NCBI GenBank assembly: GCA_963931865.1
Contig: OZ007517.1
Span: 3,919,707 to 3,983,706 of the forward strand
Length of the DNA stretch: 64,000 bases
Direction of reading: 5' to 3'
Origin: Axinella damicornis
Lineage: Eukaryota; Porifera; Demospongiae; Axinellida; Axinellidae
Part shown: positions 42,868-53,004 of the stretch, piece by piece
How the letters are laid out: every line of letters starts with the position of its first letter
How positions within the stretch are numbered: position 1 is the first letter of the stretch
Program-made: the position numbers and the translations under genes
Notes under the pieces: model-generated
What the model was told of the DNA's origin: nothing
Database searches by the model: none
What the model saw: the letters and a program-made list of their open reading frames with translations, nothing else

Positions 42868-43245
42868 CTACTACCAGCATCCCTCATTCCTGGCACTGAA
42901 AAGTCACTGGGAATTTATGGACGAGATGACTGCCGATACTTTCCCTTTTGTTGGTGGATGCACTTAGCTTGTATTCTAATGGAGAGTTAGTGGTGATCCC
43001 CAGGCCAGACTCTTCACAACCGCAATTTAATTGCTATACTTCAAGTGATTATCCGGTGTATGTTACTTACCATTTAGACTATAATTTTGATTAAAATTGA
43101 TTAAATTTGCAAGAAGCTGTAACAGTTTGTGGTTTTTTTCCAAAACGTGATGTGCTGCACTTTCGCACTGCAGGTCACAAGAGTTTCTGTTGGAATTGCA
43201 CATTAGTAATTTATATATGCTTACCATTGTACTTCTGCATTTCAG

Positions 43246-43482
43246 AAGGAGAAAGTCAAGCCCAAGTCTCCTTTGTTGTTTGAACTAAAGAAAATGGTGG
43301 CACAAACCCTCCATGGAGTGAATGACAGACACATGGCACAGACCCTTGTGGAGGATTATTATTGTTTGTTGGGGAGTGGTGTCAACAGTCTAGTGGTTGC
43401 TTTGACTAGTGTGGACATCACCTATTTGTTAAAAATCAAACTTCCAATGACCAGAGGGGGAGAGGACCAACGAATTCTTGAG
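43246..43482 (+). CDS. Clean 79-codon exon, unrecognised product
   Basis: Acceptor TTCTGCATTTCAG and donor CTTGAG/GTGATG enclose an open phase-0 exon reading KEKVKPKSPLLFELKKMVAQ then TLHGVNDRHMAQTLVEDYYC and LTSVDITYLLKIKLP. It has a mixed helical/strand look and no Cys/His finger or signal peptide. No other copy is in the window. Confidence 0.5.
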
Positions 43483-43727
43483 GTGATGTGGTACCACAGG
43501 GTGACTGTATACCCCTACCCACCTTCTGAGGAAAGCATCTCTTTCCATTTATGGACTTGATACTCACACTGTCTTGGATGATGAATGTGCCTGAGTCTTT
43601 GAATTTGAATTAATTTTGTCCTTGACGTATGCATTGCCAAGGTTTTGGGTATGTTTTTAAAGTTGTGAATAACCCTAGCCAGGTGCTTCAGGTGGCTGTG
43701 TTTAGCTTCATACCGCATACACCATAC

Positions 43728-43942
43728 TCAACCCGATCCAACCCATTGACCCAATCCAACCCATCGACCCGATGCAACCTGCCGACCTGATGCAACTCAT
43801 CGACCCAATCCAACCCATGGGCCCAATGCAACCTGCCGACTCTCTCACACTGGTCGACCCTCCTCCAAGGAAACAGTACCACACAAGGTCTGAGGGAGAT
43901 ATTCCACCATTTGCTATTCAAAGAGCTACACAAAAGCTAGGA
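43728..43942 (+). CDS. Hexapeptide-repeat exon, copy 3 (block alpha)
   Basis: QPID-type units lead to DSLTLVDPPPRKQYHTRS, EGDIPPFAIQRATQKLGG and donor GGAG/GTAAGT. It is the most complete of the three copies. Its downstream intron holds the hAT-like MITE at 44076. Confidence 0.5.
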
Positions 43943-44075
43943 GGTAAGTAAGATCTTATATCAATATTAGGTAACATGTGACTATTTTTGAATTAGTTGG
44001 TTAATATACGTAGGTTGTTAAGTTCTGGTTCCTGACATTTGAGGCCTTTTGCTGCAATGAAAATTATGGTCTACC

Positions 44076-44666
44076 AAGGGCGCATCGAGCCGCCGAAGGC
44101 GGCGAGAGGGCATGCAACGTACATAGACGGCAAAATGCTGAGTGTTACTAAATATAGAATTCAAATTTGGACTGTATAAGCACGTGAACGGTAGACGCGC
44201 GCCCCTTATGCGGTCACTTTTTGTCGAGATGGCTGATATTCCGTCTGTAGCGTCTTTGATGAGGACCTAGCTACCTAGCGTGAGCTCCTTTCAATGCTAT
44301 CATTCCCTCCCTCCAACTTACGCAACAGCCGTTGTGCTGTTGTCGAGAGCGGCGAATGTTGTTTGCATCCGGCGATACTTTCTCCGAATCTTGGCCTGCT
44401 ACACTGGTAGGAGAGCTACCCGGACTAGAAGAAGTACTTGGGCTAGAGATCGCTTGGATGGCGTTTCTGTACCGACATCGGTAGCACTCATCTTCCTTGC
44501 CCAAGGAATAAGTTCCGTTGAACGTCCGTAACCGAACCGTGCACGCAATTTCACGTGCTTAACCGGAAACGTTATTTTTAGTAACACTCAGCACTATGCC
44601 GTCTATACGTGCGCTATAGGAAGTTGCATGCCCTCTCGCCGCCTTCGGCGGCTCGATGCGCCCTTG
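44076..44666. mobile_element. 591-bp hAT-like MITE, 8-bp target duplication
   Basis: The arms AAGGGCGCATCGAGCCGCCG and its complement extend about 85 bp and carry a GCCGCCGAAGGCGGC palindrome. GGTCTACC lies at 44068-44075 and 44667-44674. The expected terminal CAAGGGC has one C missing on the left, which an 8-bp duplication plus a one-base loss explains. The CAAGG ends and 8 bp fit hAT. Confidence 0.85.
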
Positions 44667-44714
44667 GGTCTACCACTTGTCTGTGAGTTCACTGTAGAGT
44701 GGGACTGCAAAGGC

Positions 44715-45960
44715 TCAACAGCATACAGCAACATAAGGTGTTAACCACTATCAACCAGAGGGCCACACCTTGTGTTCCAGATACTGCAGAGGAGAGACTG
44801 CGTATCTGAGTGGAGACCGTAAAATCGTAATTTTCGACTGAGAAAGCGGCGCTCAATACCAAGAAAGAAACAGGTTTCTTGGAAACCAACACACTTCTAT
44901 AACATGTACAAGGATTGTGCTGAGTATTGTAACTGTCAACTGAAGAAACAAATGTACTACCCACCTTCAGCACCTCCTGTGTCAAAGTTTCATTTGGTTG
45001 ACATGTTTACAAGTGTCACAGAAGAGTCAGTAAAGCAAATATCATCCACTGCAACATAGGTGCTGCCAAGTAGTGGTGCATTCAGAATGGGCTTGGATTC
45101 ACCTAATGTTTGAAAGGTGATACATTGGGGGCCTTCATCGGACATCGAGTCTTATGTACAGGAAACCGGACACTTTGGACGTGATGGGAAGTTTCATCTA
45201 TTAATCCTTTTTTGCCAAAGATCAACTAAGCAAAGCTCGACATGTTACTGATGATACCAAGCAGTAGAGTAATGCTGCTGGATCTGACTATTGATACTGT
45301 ACAGATCTCGTCAAAATGTGCATGCTGTGACATCTGCAAACCCATTTGTAAATGTCTCAACTGTGAGTATGATTGTAACAGATTATGTAACATGTCTGCT
45401 GTCATTAAAATCATTATTGATGAACAATAGGGGATCTCACTGCTAATGTGAAGTCAGACACAGCTATATATTATGTACATAGCTGGGCCCGCCACGTGGA
45501 AGTCCAGTGAAATAATAAATATAGCTGGCAAATTTCTATCACTACGTCACTGTCATAAATATGCAGCTGTAAACAAAATGTTGCATGGGGATGAGAAACT
45601 AATAATTAGTTTTACTGATACAAGCAGCCAATACTTAGAAAAGTTACACAAGAAGTCTCACGATGGCGATGACGGAAAGTGCAGACTCTTCCCCTGGTCA
45701 GCAAACTGAACCTATCCATATCTCATATCCATGCATTCAAGTTTGCACAGTTAATGTGAAACTCATAACCCCTCTAACTGTTTTCTGAGATCCAAGGGAG
45801 ATATCATTGTCCATTTCATAACAGCAGACTCAATCGTTTTAAACCAATTGAAAAGAGCAAGTTAAGGATTTGATTCAAACTCAATTAACAGCAACATGAC
45901 AATCAATGAAGATTTCTTATTGTTGCATACTTGACATGAGGGTGTTCTATCCCAATGCAC
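44715..45960. repeat. Duplicated segment (block beta copy 4 and following)
   Basis: It parallels 36110-37560 throughout, with small indels. The plus-strand frame at 45473-45709 ends ISFTDTSSQYLEKLHKKSHD..CRLFPWSAN-stop and is intact here. Confidence 0.78.
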
Positions 45961-46280
45961 AGAGCAACCAATTGTCCTCTGCCTATACTTCAAACACGAA
46001 GCTGAAAGTAGCAGACTTACGGTCAGCGTGATTGTTCGTAAAGTAGAGCATGGCTCCTTAACCTCCCTGGTCTTTGCCTCGACTGGCGGAATGGGAAAGG
46101 AGGCAACCAGCTGCTACAAATGGATCGCCTCTCTCCTCGCCCTCGAGAGGAATACAACCTACTCACAGATGATGGCCTGGATTTGCTGCCGTTGCTCTGT
46201 CTGCTATAGGTTCACTACCTATCAACACTATCATTGTCATCACTATCATTGTCATCACCTGCTTTTCATTCTGGTGTACC

Positions 46281-46699
46281 TAGCCTCGTTCCCAGGCCGT
46301 TTTGGGAGGGAGAAACGGCCTGGCAACTTCCGCGAGTTCAAACTGTATACGGACGTAACTCACGGCAATTGCATACCTCATTCAAGCAGTGAAGTCCACA
46401 TGATACTTCTGATATTTTCACCAGCTGAGAACGGTCTTTTCCTGCTCATGGAAGCAACTGTTCTGCGACAGAAGGCAAGCAGAAGACGAACAAACAAAAG
46501 TCGTCGTGCAGAGCACCTATACTACGTAGCGCGATCGAGATGTTTCAACACATGATGCAATTTGGTTTACTGTTGTCATGTGACAGCGATCTGAAATCTG
46601 ATTGGGTCTTCCAACTCTCTGGCAGTGGAAGTAACAGCTTGAACTCGCGGAAGTTGCCAGGCCGTTTCTCCCTCCCAAAACGGCCTGGGAACGAGGCTA
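46281..46699. mobile_element. Double-hairpin MITE, copy 8 (419 bp), 9-bp target duplication
   Basis: It begins TAGCCTCGTTCCCAGGC and ends GCCTGGGAACGAGGCTA. Both ends carry the nested hairpin CCAGGCCGTTTTGGGAGGG / CGGCCTGG. TGGTGTACC flanks it on both sides (46272-46280 and 46700-46708). It splits block-gamma sequence that is continuous near 38100-38200. Confidence 0.93.
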
Positions 46700-47059
46700 T
46701 GGTGTACCAAGTTCAGCCTTCAGAGCCTGTTTCAGGCATCTGATGGTGGGACACCCTTTCATCAGTGTATGAAGATACTTGTGACAGGTTTCACCAAACT
46801 TATGCTTGTTTTGATTGGTATTCTGGTTACTGTGAACTGTTGCATTCGCATGGCTAATTGGGTTTATCTAGATAATTCCCAGGTAAATGGAGCTTATCTT
46901 GTATAAATGTGTATGTGGCAATTCTGAACTGCTACGCAGTGGGATTCAAGGTGAACTAGGTTGGATCTCAATAAGGGCCCACATCCAAGAAAGCATTCAG
47001 GAGAAGATTGATGAGCTTGGACAACTGTAGATTCCTTTACAGGCTCAAGTAGAGACCCT

Positions 47060-47250
47060 TTATGCAAGTGATAAGTGGTGGCTGTATATACACTGCTGCC
47101 AAGTTTACTGGAATAGGCCAGTATCAAGCACCCTTATTGGAGACTGGCAATCCGTTGGCATCTCTCCAAGACTTTGCAACGGGGAGACCAGTTACGAGCA
47201 CCCCACTGGACACTGGGAGACCAGTATCAAACACACTATTGGACACAGGT
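47060..47250 (+). CDS. Exon-like stretch with LDTGxPV repeats, unrecognised
   Basis: The frame reads GNPLASLQDFATGRPVTSTP, LDTGRPVSNTLLDTG and reaches a possible donor GACACAG/GTAATC at about 47250. Repeated GACACTGG.AGACCAGT units give the peptide repeat. Confidence 0.3.
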
Positions 47251-47827
47251 AATCAATTGGCCGTTATTCATCACTATGCAGATATTGCCCGTACGGCAGG
47301 GTCCTGCTAGCTCATAGAATACATTCAAAATCACATGTGGACCACTGCTTGTACGATCCGAAGCAGTCAGCATGAATTTACAACATGGCAATGGCTTGCT
47401 AGAGGTATGTCAATCATGTTTCCTAGTTGCTCCTCTTATACCCTACTTCAAATGAATTAGCTCATCCAGGTGAAAACTTTGGTATTACGGAGATGAAGTG
47501 AGTTGTGTAGCAGGGCACTATTTCACAACAGCCTGAACTTAGTCAGACCACAATGCAACTTGACCTGCCACCATTGAATGTTGATCTGACATTAATTGTC
47601 CAATCCTGTCTCTAGCCACTAGTGTACACAGCCATCATCATTCATAGCCATTTTGATGACTGCAATTTTATTGCCATGCATGGACGTCACACATTGATTC
47701 AACCTGGACAGGCAACAATTTTGCTGCAGCTGTAAAGATTGGTCCATGATCAGCAGATTGAGATCTAGTACACCCATTAATTTATGCATCAAAACCTCTT
47801 TCACTCCCTCCTTCACTCCCTCCACAG

Positions 47828-47983
47828 GTCCTCAGTAGTGGTGATGTACTTCTACTTCGGTCACTGCTGGATGGTCCAGGATCAGTTCTGCATATCAACA
47901 TTCATGCTGGTTGCACACGATCTCAACTTCTGTCACAATGCTGCGTTTGTAGCCAAGTGTACAAAGAGTTGCTTGTGAAATGA
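47828..47983 (+). CDS. Terminal exon-like stretch (block gamma, copy 2), unrecognised
   Basis: Acceptor CACTCCCTCCACAG is followed by 51 open codons and TGA: VLSSGDVLLLRSLLDGPGSV, LHINIHAGCTRSQLLSQ and VYKELLVK. The copy at 38603 has a premature TGA. No family is recognised. Confidence 0.45.
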   Translation, partial: VLSSGDVLLLRSLLDGPGSVLHINIHAGCTRSQLLSQCCVCSQVYKELLVK

Positions 47984-48178
47984 ACTTAATTCATTCGAAC
48001 AAACAAAAGACCACCGCAGAGGTCAATAGCAAACTACGAACGCCTCTCGGCTGCAGTTAATGAACATGTAACTGCAAGATGTACTGTGCTGAAAAGAACA
48101 GTAAAGGACTTTGACTATCGGTCCCACCAATTACTCCCAGACATACACATCAACAGTGATTCTACTTCAGCAAGGTAC

Positions 48179-48328
48179 CTGGATGGCCATCATCCATGTT
48201 GTCGTCTGACATACTGTGCATTCGAAAAATCTCGCTATAAAGAACTGGACTGATAAATGCATTGCTGGATCTGCTGGGCATGTGTCCTAACTGAAGCTTT
48301 ATGGTAGAATGCTCCATATCATCTGTCC
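48179..48328 (-). CDS. Exon B of an unrecognised minus-strand gene
   Basis: Acceptor TCTCCTCTTCAAG and donor CATCCAG/GTACCT enclose an open exon: TDDMEHSTIKLQLGHMPSRS, SNAFISPVLYSEIFRMHSMS and DDNMDDGHP. It starts by finishing the glycine codon left open by exon A. The tail is acidic. Confidence 0.5.
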
Positions 48329-48635
48329 CTTGAAGAGGAGAAATATGTACATACATGACTTGCCTAAGGAAGAAGTAGGTGTTGATCTCTGGGCGGCTTA
48401 TCACATGGTTTTAGAGGTTTATTCACAATGCTTTACCTGGTCGCATCTTTCGATGGTGAATTGAACCACTGAAACACTTTCATAGGCATCAAGGCTATGG
48501 AAATTTCCTTCTGTAAAACTGCAGATCGCTGCTTGCTTTGCTCCAACAAAATAATGTTAACAAACAGAAAAGACTTGCACTGTTGATGCAAAAGATCTAC
48601 TGTCTAATTAATATTTGAACAGTCTGTGCCCCTAC

Positions 48636-48792
48636 CAGGGATGGGATAGTATGACAACGGTACATCACCAGAGGCGTAACGTGCTGGCACGGGGTGGCTG
48701 CAAAAGCAACCATGGACGGTGTCAAGATCACTGCGCTGGTAGTTATCTGTTGGGGGCATTTCGTCCATATTCGGGCTCATCCAGGAGACTGC
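48636..48792 (-). CDS. Exon A of an unrecognised minus-strand gene
   Basis: Acceptor ATTATAGCTTCCAG and donor ATCCCTG/GTAGGG enclose AVSWMSPNMDEMPPTDNYQR, SDLDTVHGCFCSHPVPARYA and SGDVPLSYYPIPG. Phase 0 in and phase 1 out, matching exon B. Together they give about 102 open codons. A CFCSHP cluster is the only notable motif. Confidence 0.5.
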
Positions 48793-48929
48793 CTGGAAGC
48801 TATAATTGTTGGGTCCTATAGAATCTGACTTAAAATGGCAATATATCCCACGTGTAACACATGGGGAATGTAAACATACACCATGCTGCAGAATTCGTAA
48901 TTCCTTTGTGTTCATTAATCAAAAGCAAA

Positions 48930-49290
48930 AATCAACATTTCTCAAATTACATCATACTTTTCAAAATTCTGGGGGGGGGGACTCAAGCTGGGGTGGGGAA
49001 ATCCCAGGGCGCCCACCCCCTCTGTATGACACCCTGCATTATGTCCAGGGGTATAAAAGAACACTACATCTGTGGGGGTGTACACATAATCACTGGAATA
49101 GCCCATTGCTCTGTCAATCAGTCTGTTTACCACTGAATTATGTGTACTACTTAGTTGAAATTTTCACTGAGCAAAGAAGACTACTATCACACCTTCTGCA
49201 AGAAACCCAAAACAAATCCATGTGCAAGTGACTTCGGAAACACTATGATTTCTGATCTGGTGGCAAACATAGGTGCCAACCAGTGACCTC
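48930..49290. repeat. Block gamma tail, near-identical to 38960-39335
   Basis: After a G-run both copies can be read PLYDTLHYVQGYKRTLHLWG through CLPLN and VYYLVEIFTEQRRLLSHLLQ-ETQ. The first copy has TAA where this one has TAT. Conservation over ~350 bp suggests recent duplication. Confidence 0.85.
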
Positions 49291-49561
49291 CACAACCAAG
49301 CCCTCCAGCCCGTCAAGGTCGAACTCATGCGAAACTATCCTGTAAGCTTGGTTCCCACAGTCAACCAGAATCTTCTTGTGCCTTTCCAGGGTAGGTCTTC
49401 CTCACAGAAATGTATACACCATGCTGACTTTATTGTGATTCCATTGTGTTCATTAATCAAAGCAAAAATAGTTTAGGTGTCCCCAAAATGCACACATACA
49501 TATCTCCACCACTGCCTCATCGCTGGCCTGACCCCAGCCCTACATCTCCAATCAAACAATC

Positions 49562-49789
49562 ATGTTTCTTGTACAAAGCACGCTCAAGGAACGAGATGAC
49601 ATGGTTGTGTGTTCTACAAAGCACTTCACAGTTGTAAGGGTGAAAGCACAGCTTGACCAGATGACAGATGGCCTGAATGTTCTTGGAATTGATATTCGTC
49701 AGCTGTACAACATGTATGCTGCACTGGTTAAAAGAATACCACCCCAAAAGATCAAAGGAATTGTGAAAAATGTACTACAAAGCATGGCA
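49562..49789 (+). CDS. Exon-like stretch, unrecognised
   Basis: The frame VRVKAQLDQMTDGLNVLGID then IRQLYNMYAALVKRIPPQKI ends at a plausible donor ATGGCAG/GTATTG. Its downstream flank (49790-49868) recurs at 52907-52982. The start is not fixed. Confidence 0.4.
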
Positions 49790-49935
49790 GGTATTGGATC
49801 CTTCCAACTGCCAAGTAAATCATGTGCTGACTACATGTGAAGGGACGAACTCCCAACAGTCAGTCAGGTCTAGCTGCATGAAGATGCCGAGGCGGAGGAG
49901 ATATAATATGTATAAAATAAAATAAAAACAAGCCA

Positions 49936-50154
49936 GTGCCAATGGAAGTTGATCAGCCCTCGGCCCAGGAGAGAGAGAGCCGCCCCTCCCAGGATAGAGA
50001 CAGCGCTAGCTGCCCCCCCCCCCCCCTCCCAGGAGAGAGACAGACCCCCTCCCAGAAGAGAGTGGCGGAAGTAAAAACCCTCTCAGAGAGAGAAGAATTT
50101 CAAGTGCAGACATTGAAATCCACATGCAACAAAAGAAGGCAGCAAGCATCGTGA
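49936..50154 (+). CDS. Charged, Ser/Pro-rich open stretch, unrecognised
   Basis: It reads MEVDQPSAQERESRPSQDRD and later SEREEFQVQTLKSTCNKRRQ to a stop. A poly-C tract inside (about 50010-50025) makes the frame unreliable. Confidence 0.3.
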   Translation: MPMEVDQPSAQERESRPSQDRDSASCPPPPLPGERQTPSQKRVAEVKTLSEREEFQVQTLKSTCNKRRQQAS

Positions 50155-50640
50155 ATGGCATTGTCATACGGACCGAACTGGTGTGTCAAAGTATAGCTGC
50201 ATGATTTCGATCAGATGTCAATAAATGAAGGAGGGAGAGGTGAAATGGAAATAGGTGAGTAAGGGGAGGAGGAACAGCTTAATTCCGGCAGACTGATCCA
50301 AGCTAAGCTTGGTAGGCAGGTACTAGCCGCTGCATGTGTTCAGACCACTGAGGAAGGTAAATGAATAATTGTGCGAGTACCTAAAGTAGTAATATCGTAG
50401 CCGCTCCAGGGGTGGGAACCCTGGATGGTGATTGCAAACTTGAAGTACAATTTCAGGAATGTACCTCATTATTACATCATTTACTTTGACTGGTGGTACG
50501 TATCAGTATTCCAACTTCCTGCATGACTCCAATGCATTCAATCATGTAACACTACATGGGTTACGTGATTATCAACAAAACAGGAATTGTCCATTTTCAT
50601 TTCCTCTGCTTCCAAAGCTACATGGCTCAACTCTAGCACA
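50155..50640. other. No gene recognised
   Basis: Unrecognised sequence between the charged stretch and the duplicated segment starting near 50650. Confidence 0.35.
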
Positions 50641-50644
50641 TTTG

Positions 50645-50965
50645 TTACCATACCTGCATTCATGAACACCACACCCAGAATATGGAGTGGATGCAAATTC
50701 TAGTCTTCTAATACTCTTTATGTTTTTTGTTGATGCGGGTGCCAGGCAGTTACGTACAGTTAAAGTTTCAAATAGCAACTTTTGCTGTCTTCCTCTCTAT
50801 CACTGTACTATCATCCTTTCCTTGTGGATGCTGCCTAGGCTCTGAACTTAAAGAAAAAAAACACACAAAGAAAGAAGAATTTCCTAAAATCCTCCTGTTG
50901 CCCCATTCCACGTGCTTCTCTCCCCATTCAGTAGAGGAAGCACCAGACACTTGCTGACATGAGTC
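50645..50965. repeat. Duplicated segment shared with 54190-54515
   Basis: CATGAACACCACAC, GATGCGGGTGCCA.GCAGTTA and CTTTCCTTGTGGATGCTGCC occur in the same order in both, with small indels. Confidence 0.85.
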
Positions 50966-51099
50966 ATTTTGCGCTTGGAAATCCAACATACCCAAAGTTA
51001 ACACCCAGAGAGAAACACCAGCCCAACATGGCGGACTTGAGCACTGTGCCACTGCCAGACCAGTGAGATTTCTTAGTACACTGACACTCAGTACACTCA

Positions 51100-51185
51100 T
51101 ACTGTGACTGATCACGATGCCTTGTGCCTCATACTGAGACTGACCACGATTGTTTATGCATCATACCATAATAGGTACATTCATA
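51100..51185. repeat. Unexpanded relative of the 32-bp satellite (2 units)
   Basis: ACTGAGACTGACCACGATTG and then TGCATCATACCATAATA match the last unit and right flank of the array at 57175-59471. Confidence 0.8.
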
Positions 51186-51389
51186 TAACGTTCAGTCAGC
51201 CTTTTAGTTCATAGGTGTACAAGAAATTTAGTTCTGCAAGCTGAGAAACAGGTGAGTTGTGCATCCGCCTGTGTTGGAAACTCTGATTACTAGCTGCATA
51301 CTACCTTGATCTAGATTGAGGTACCGGTGTGCAATCATGGATGTTCAAAGGGAGGTAAGTGTAATGCAGTAATGTACCCTTATAGTTCA

Positions 51390-51567
51390 ATTCCGGAGGA
51401 GCCCCAGCCAGTGTCAATACTTGATGTGGAGCTGATCAACAATGAACCGTACCTGTTAGTGTCATGTACTAATGGCGAAGTAGAATTTGTGTTATCCAGC
51501 ACAAATTCCACTATCTGTACAACTCATCTTTTAAACACAAATCACCAAGTCAGCTTCCAGTGCACAT
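51390..51567 (+). CDS. Exon-like open stretch, unrecognised
   Basis: The frame reads IPEEPQPVSILDVELINNEP then YLLVSCTNGEVEFVLSSTNS to a stop. It looks coding (beta-strand-like alternation), but there is no family match and the splice sites are unclear. Confidence 0.3.
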
Positions 51568-52095
51568 GAGCCAGTTCATGCTGCTGAGGCAGTCTTATTT
51601 GCATGTTAGCTACAATGGTAGAGTTACAGATAAGACCATCGGTTCACATCTGTACATGCAGGTGAAGGTCCCAGCCAGTTGCAGCTGGAATCCAGACTGG
51701 GATGGAAGAATGCGCGATGGGATATATCCTCAAGAGTGAACGCTGAATTTATCTGATCCGGCATGGACACTACAAACCAAATTCAGAAGACAAGGGGTTG
51801 ACCGACATTGGGTATCAGAAGGCAAGAGTTGTTAGCCACTCATTTGGCAGAGTGCCGAGTTTCACCACTGCACATTTGGAGCTCAACCCAGACCAAGGCT
51901 AAGCGAACGGCAGCTGTCATGGTCATGGTATTCCCTATGGCCATCGTGCAAGAGAATAGCAAGTTGAACGAGGGTCATCCATGTGAAGGATACCGTCCAC
52001 CACTCCACAGAGCTTCGTCTGATGTTTCTGGGAGCAATGCCTGGTACCAGTAGTTCGCTGGAAAGTGGACAAGGGAGGAATCTCCCTCCAGAAAG

Positions 52096-52380
52096 ATGAC
52101 AGAAACCTTGATTGCAACAGGCAAGTCAAAGGACGAATCAGGACACAGTATGCAGGCTACGGTCATTACTAGGACCAGACTGCTTGCCCTGACCGAAAAG
52201 TTGGTCAACAAATTCCTGGCCAATGAGTACATGGACTTTTCAGAGTTACACCCAGTGAAAGGGAAGGCCCATAATGTCCCCCAGTCACTTGAGGGTCAGG
52301 TCCTGGTGGTGGAAGCAGCAGACCTTATGTAAGCATGGAAGATAACTCCAGATCTGGCAACATGGGGGAGGGGGGCAAAT
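52096..52380 (+). pseudogene. DIRS/Ngaro-like gag fragment with internal stop
   Basis: ALTEKLVNKFLANEYMDFSE then LHPVKGKAHNVPQSLEGQVL and VVEAADLM is the conserved gag-like domain of DIRS-type elements. A TAA at 52330-52332 stands where the copy at 40302 has CAA (Q); beyond it the frame continues KITPDLATWG. The frame then ends, so this is a truncated remnant. Confidence 0.65.
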
Positions 52381-52906
52381 TGTACGTAGCCACTCTGGCC
52401 CCCCACGGTGAAGTGGTGGTATATAAGTCAATCTACTGCCGGTGTTGCCACCTCGTATCTCATTCTGTCCTCACTTGTTTCTTCTCATGTCTTTTTCCCC
52501 TTGCCAGCATGGCCACCAGTTCGTCTTAAGGCCTCAGCCCAGTCTATGGAACGTGCTCTATCCTTCCAGCATAACATCCGTTGCTATCGTGTGCTCCCGA
52601 AGCAGCACCGCCCCAAACCACTCCCTACTTTTGGCGAGTGAAACAATGCCAATCCTTGCTTACAAACCCTGCCAGAATTGAACACACTCTACAGCTACAG
52701 AAAACCAAACACTCAATTCTTAAAGGTTATCGTCCCAGGCTGTTGCAAATATTTGACACACTGGTGACAGACAACATCGTGACTTTCTGCTAACAAATGT
52801 GAGAGAATTGGAGTTGCAGTCACACACAAACCACACCCCTTTTCTCACTGAAACAAGAACAGCAGACAGCGGTCACAGTACTGCTCTATCATTCGTCATT
52901 TGCAGA
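52381..52906. other. No gene recognised
   Basis: Short open frames only, such as 52408-52641 (plus). No similarity seen. Confidence 0.3.
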
Positions 52907-53004
52907 TATTGGATCCTTCAACTACCAGGTAAATCATGTGCTGACTACATGTGAAGGGACAAACTTCCAACAGTCAGTCGGGCAGACCAAACAGACCACT
53001 TCGG

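Larger units (their letters stand above)
48129..48848. other. ~720-bp segment present here, absent from the sister copy at 38880
   Basis: TCCCA stands at both junctions (48124-48128 and 48846-48850), and the sister copy has a single TCCCA. It may be an insertion with a 5-bp duplication or a deletion in the sister between short repeats. It holds two minus-strand exons. Confidence 0.7.
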
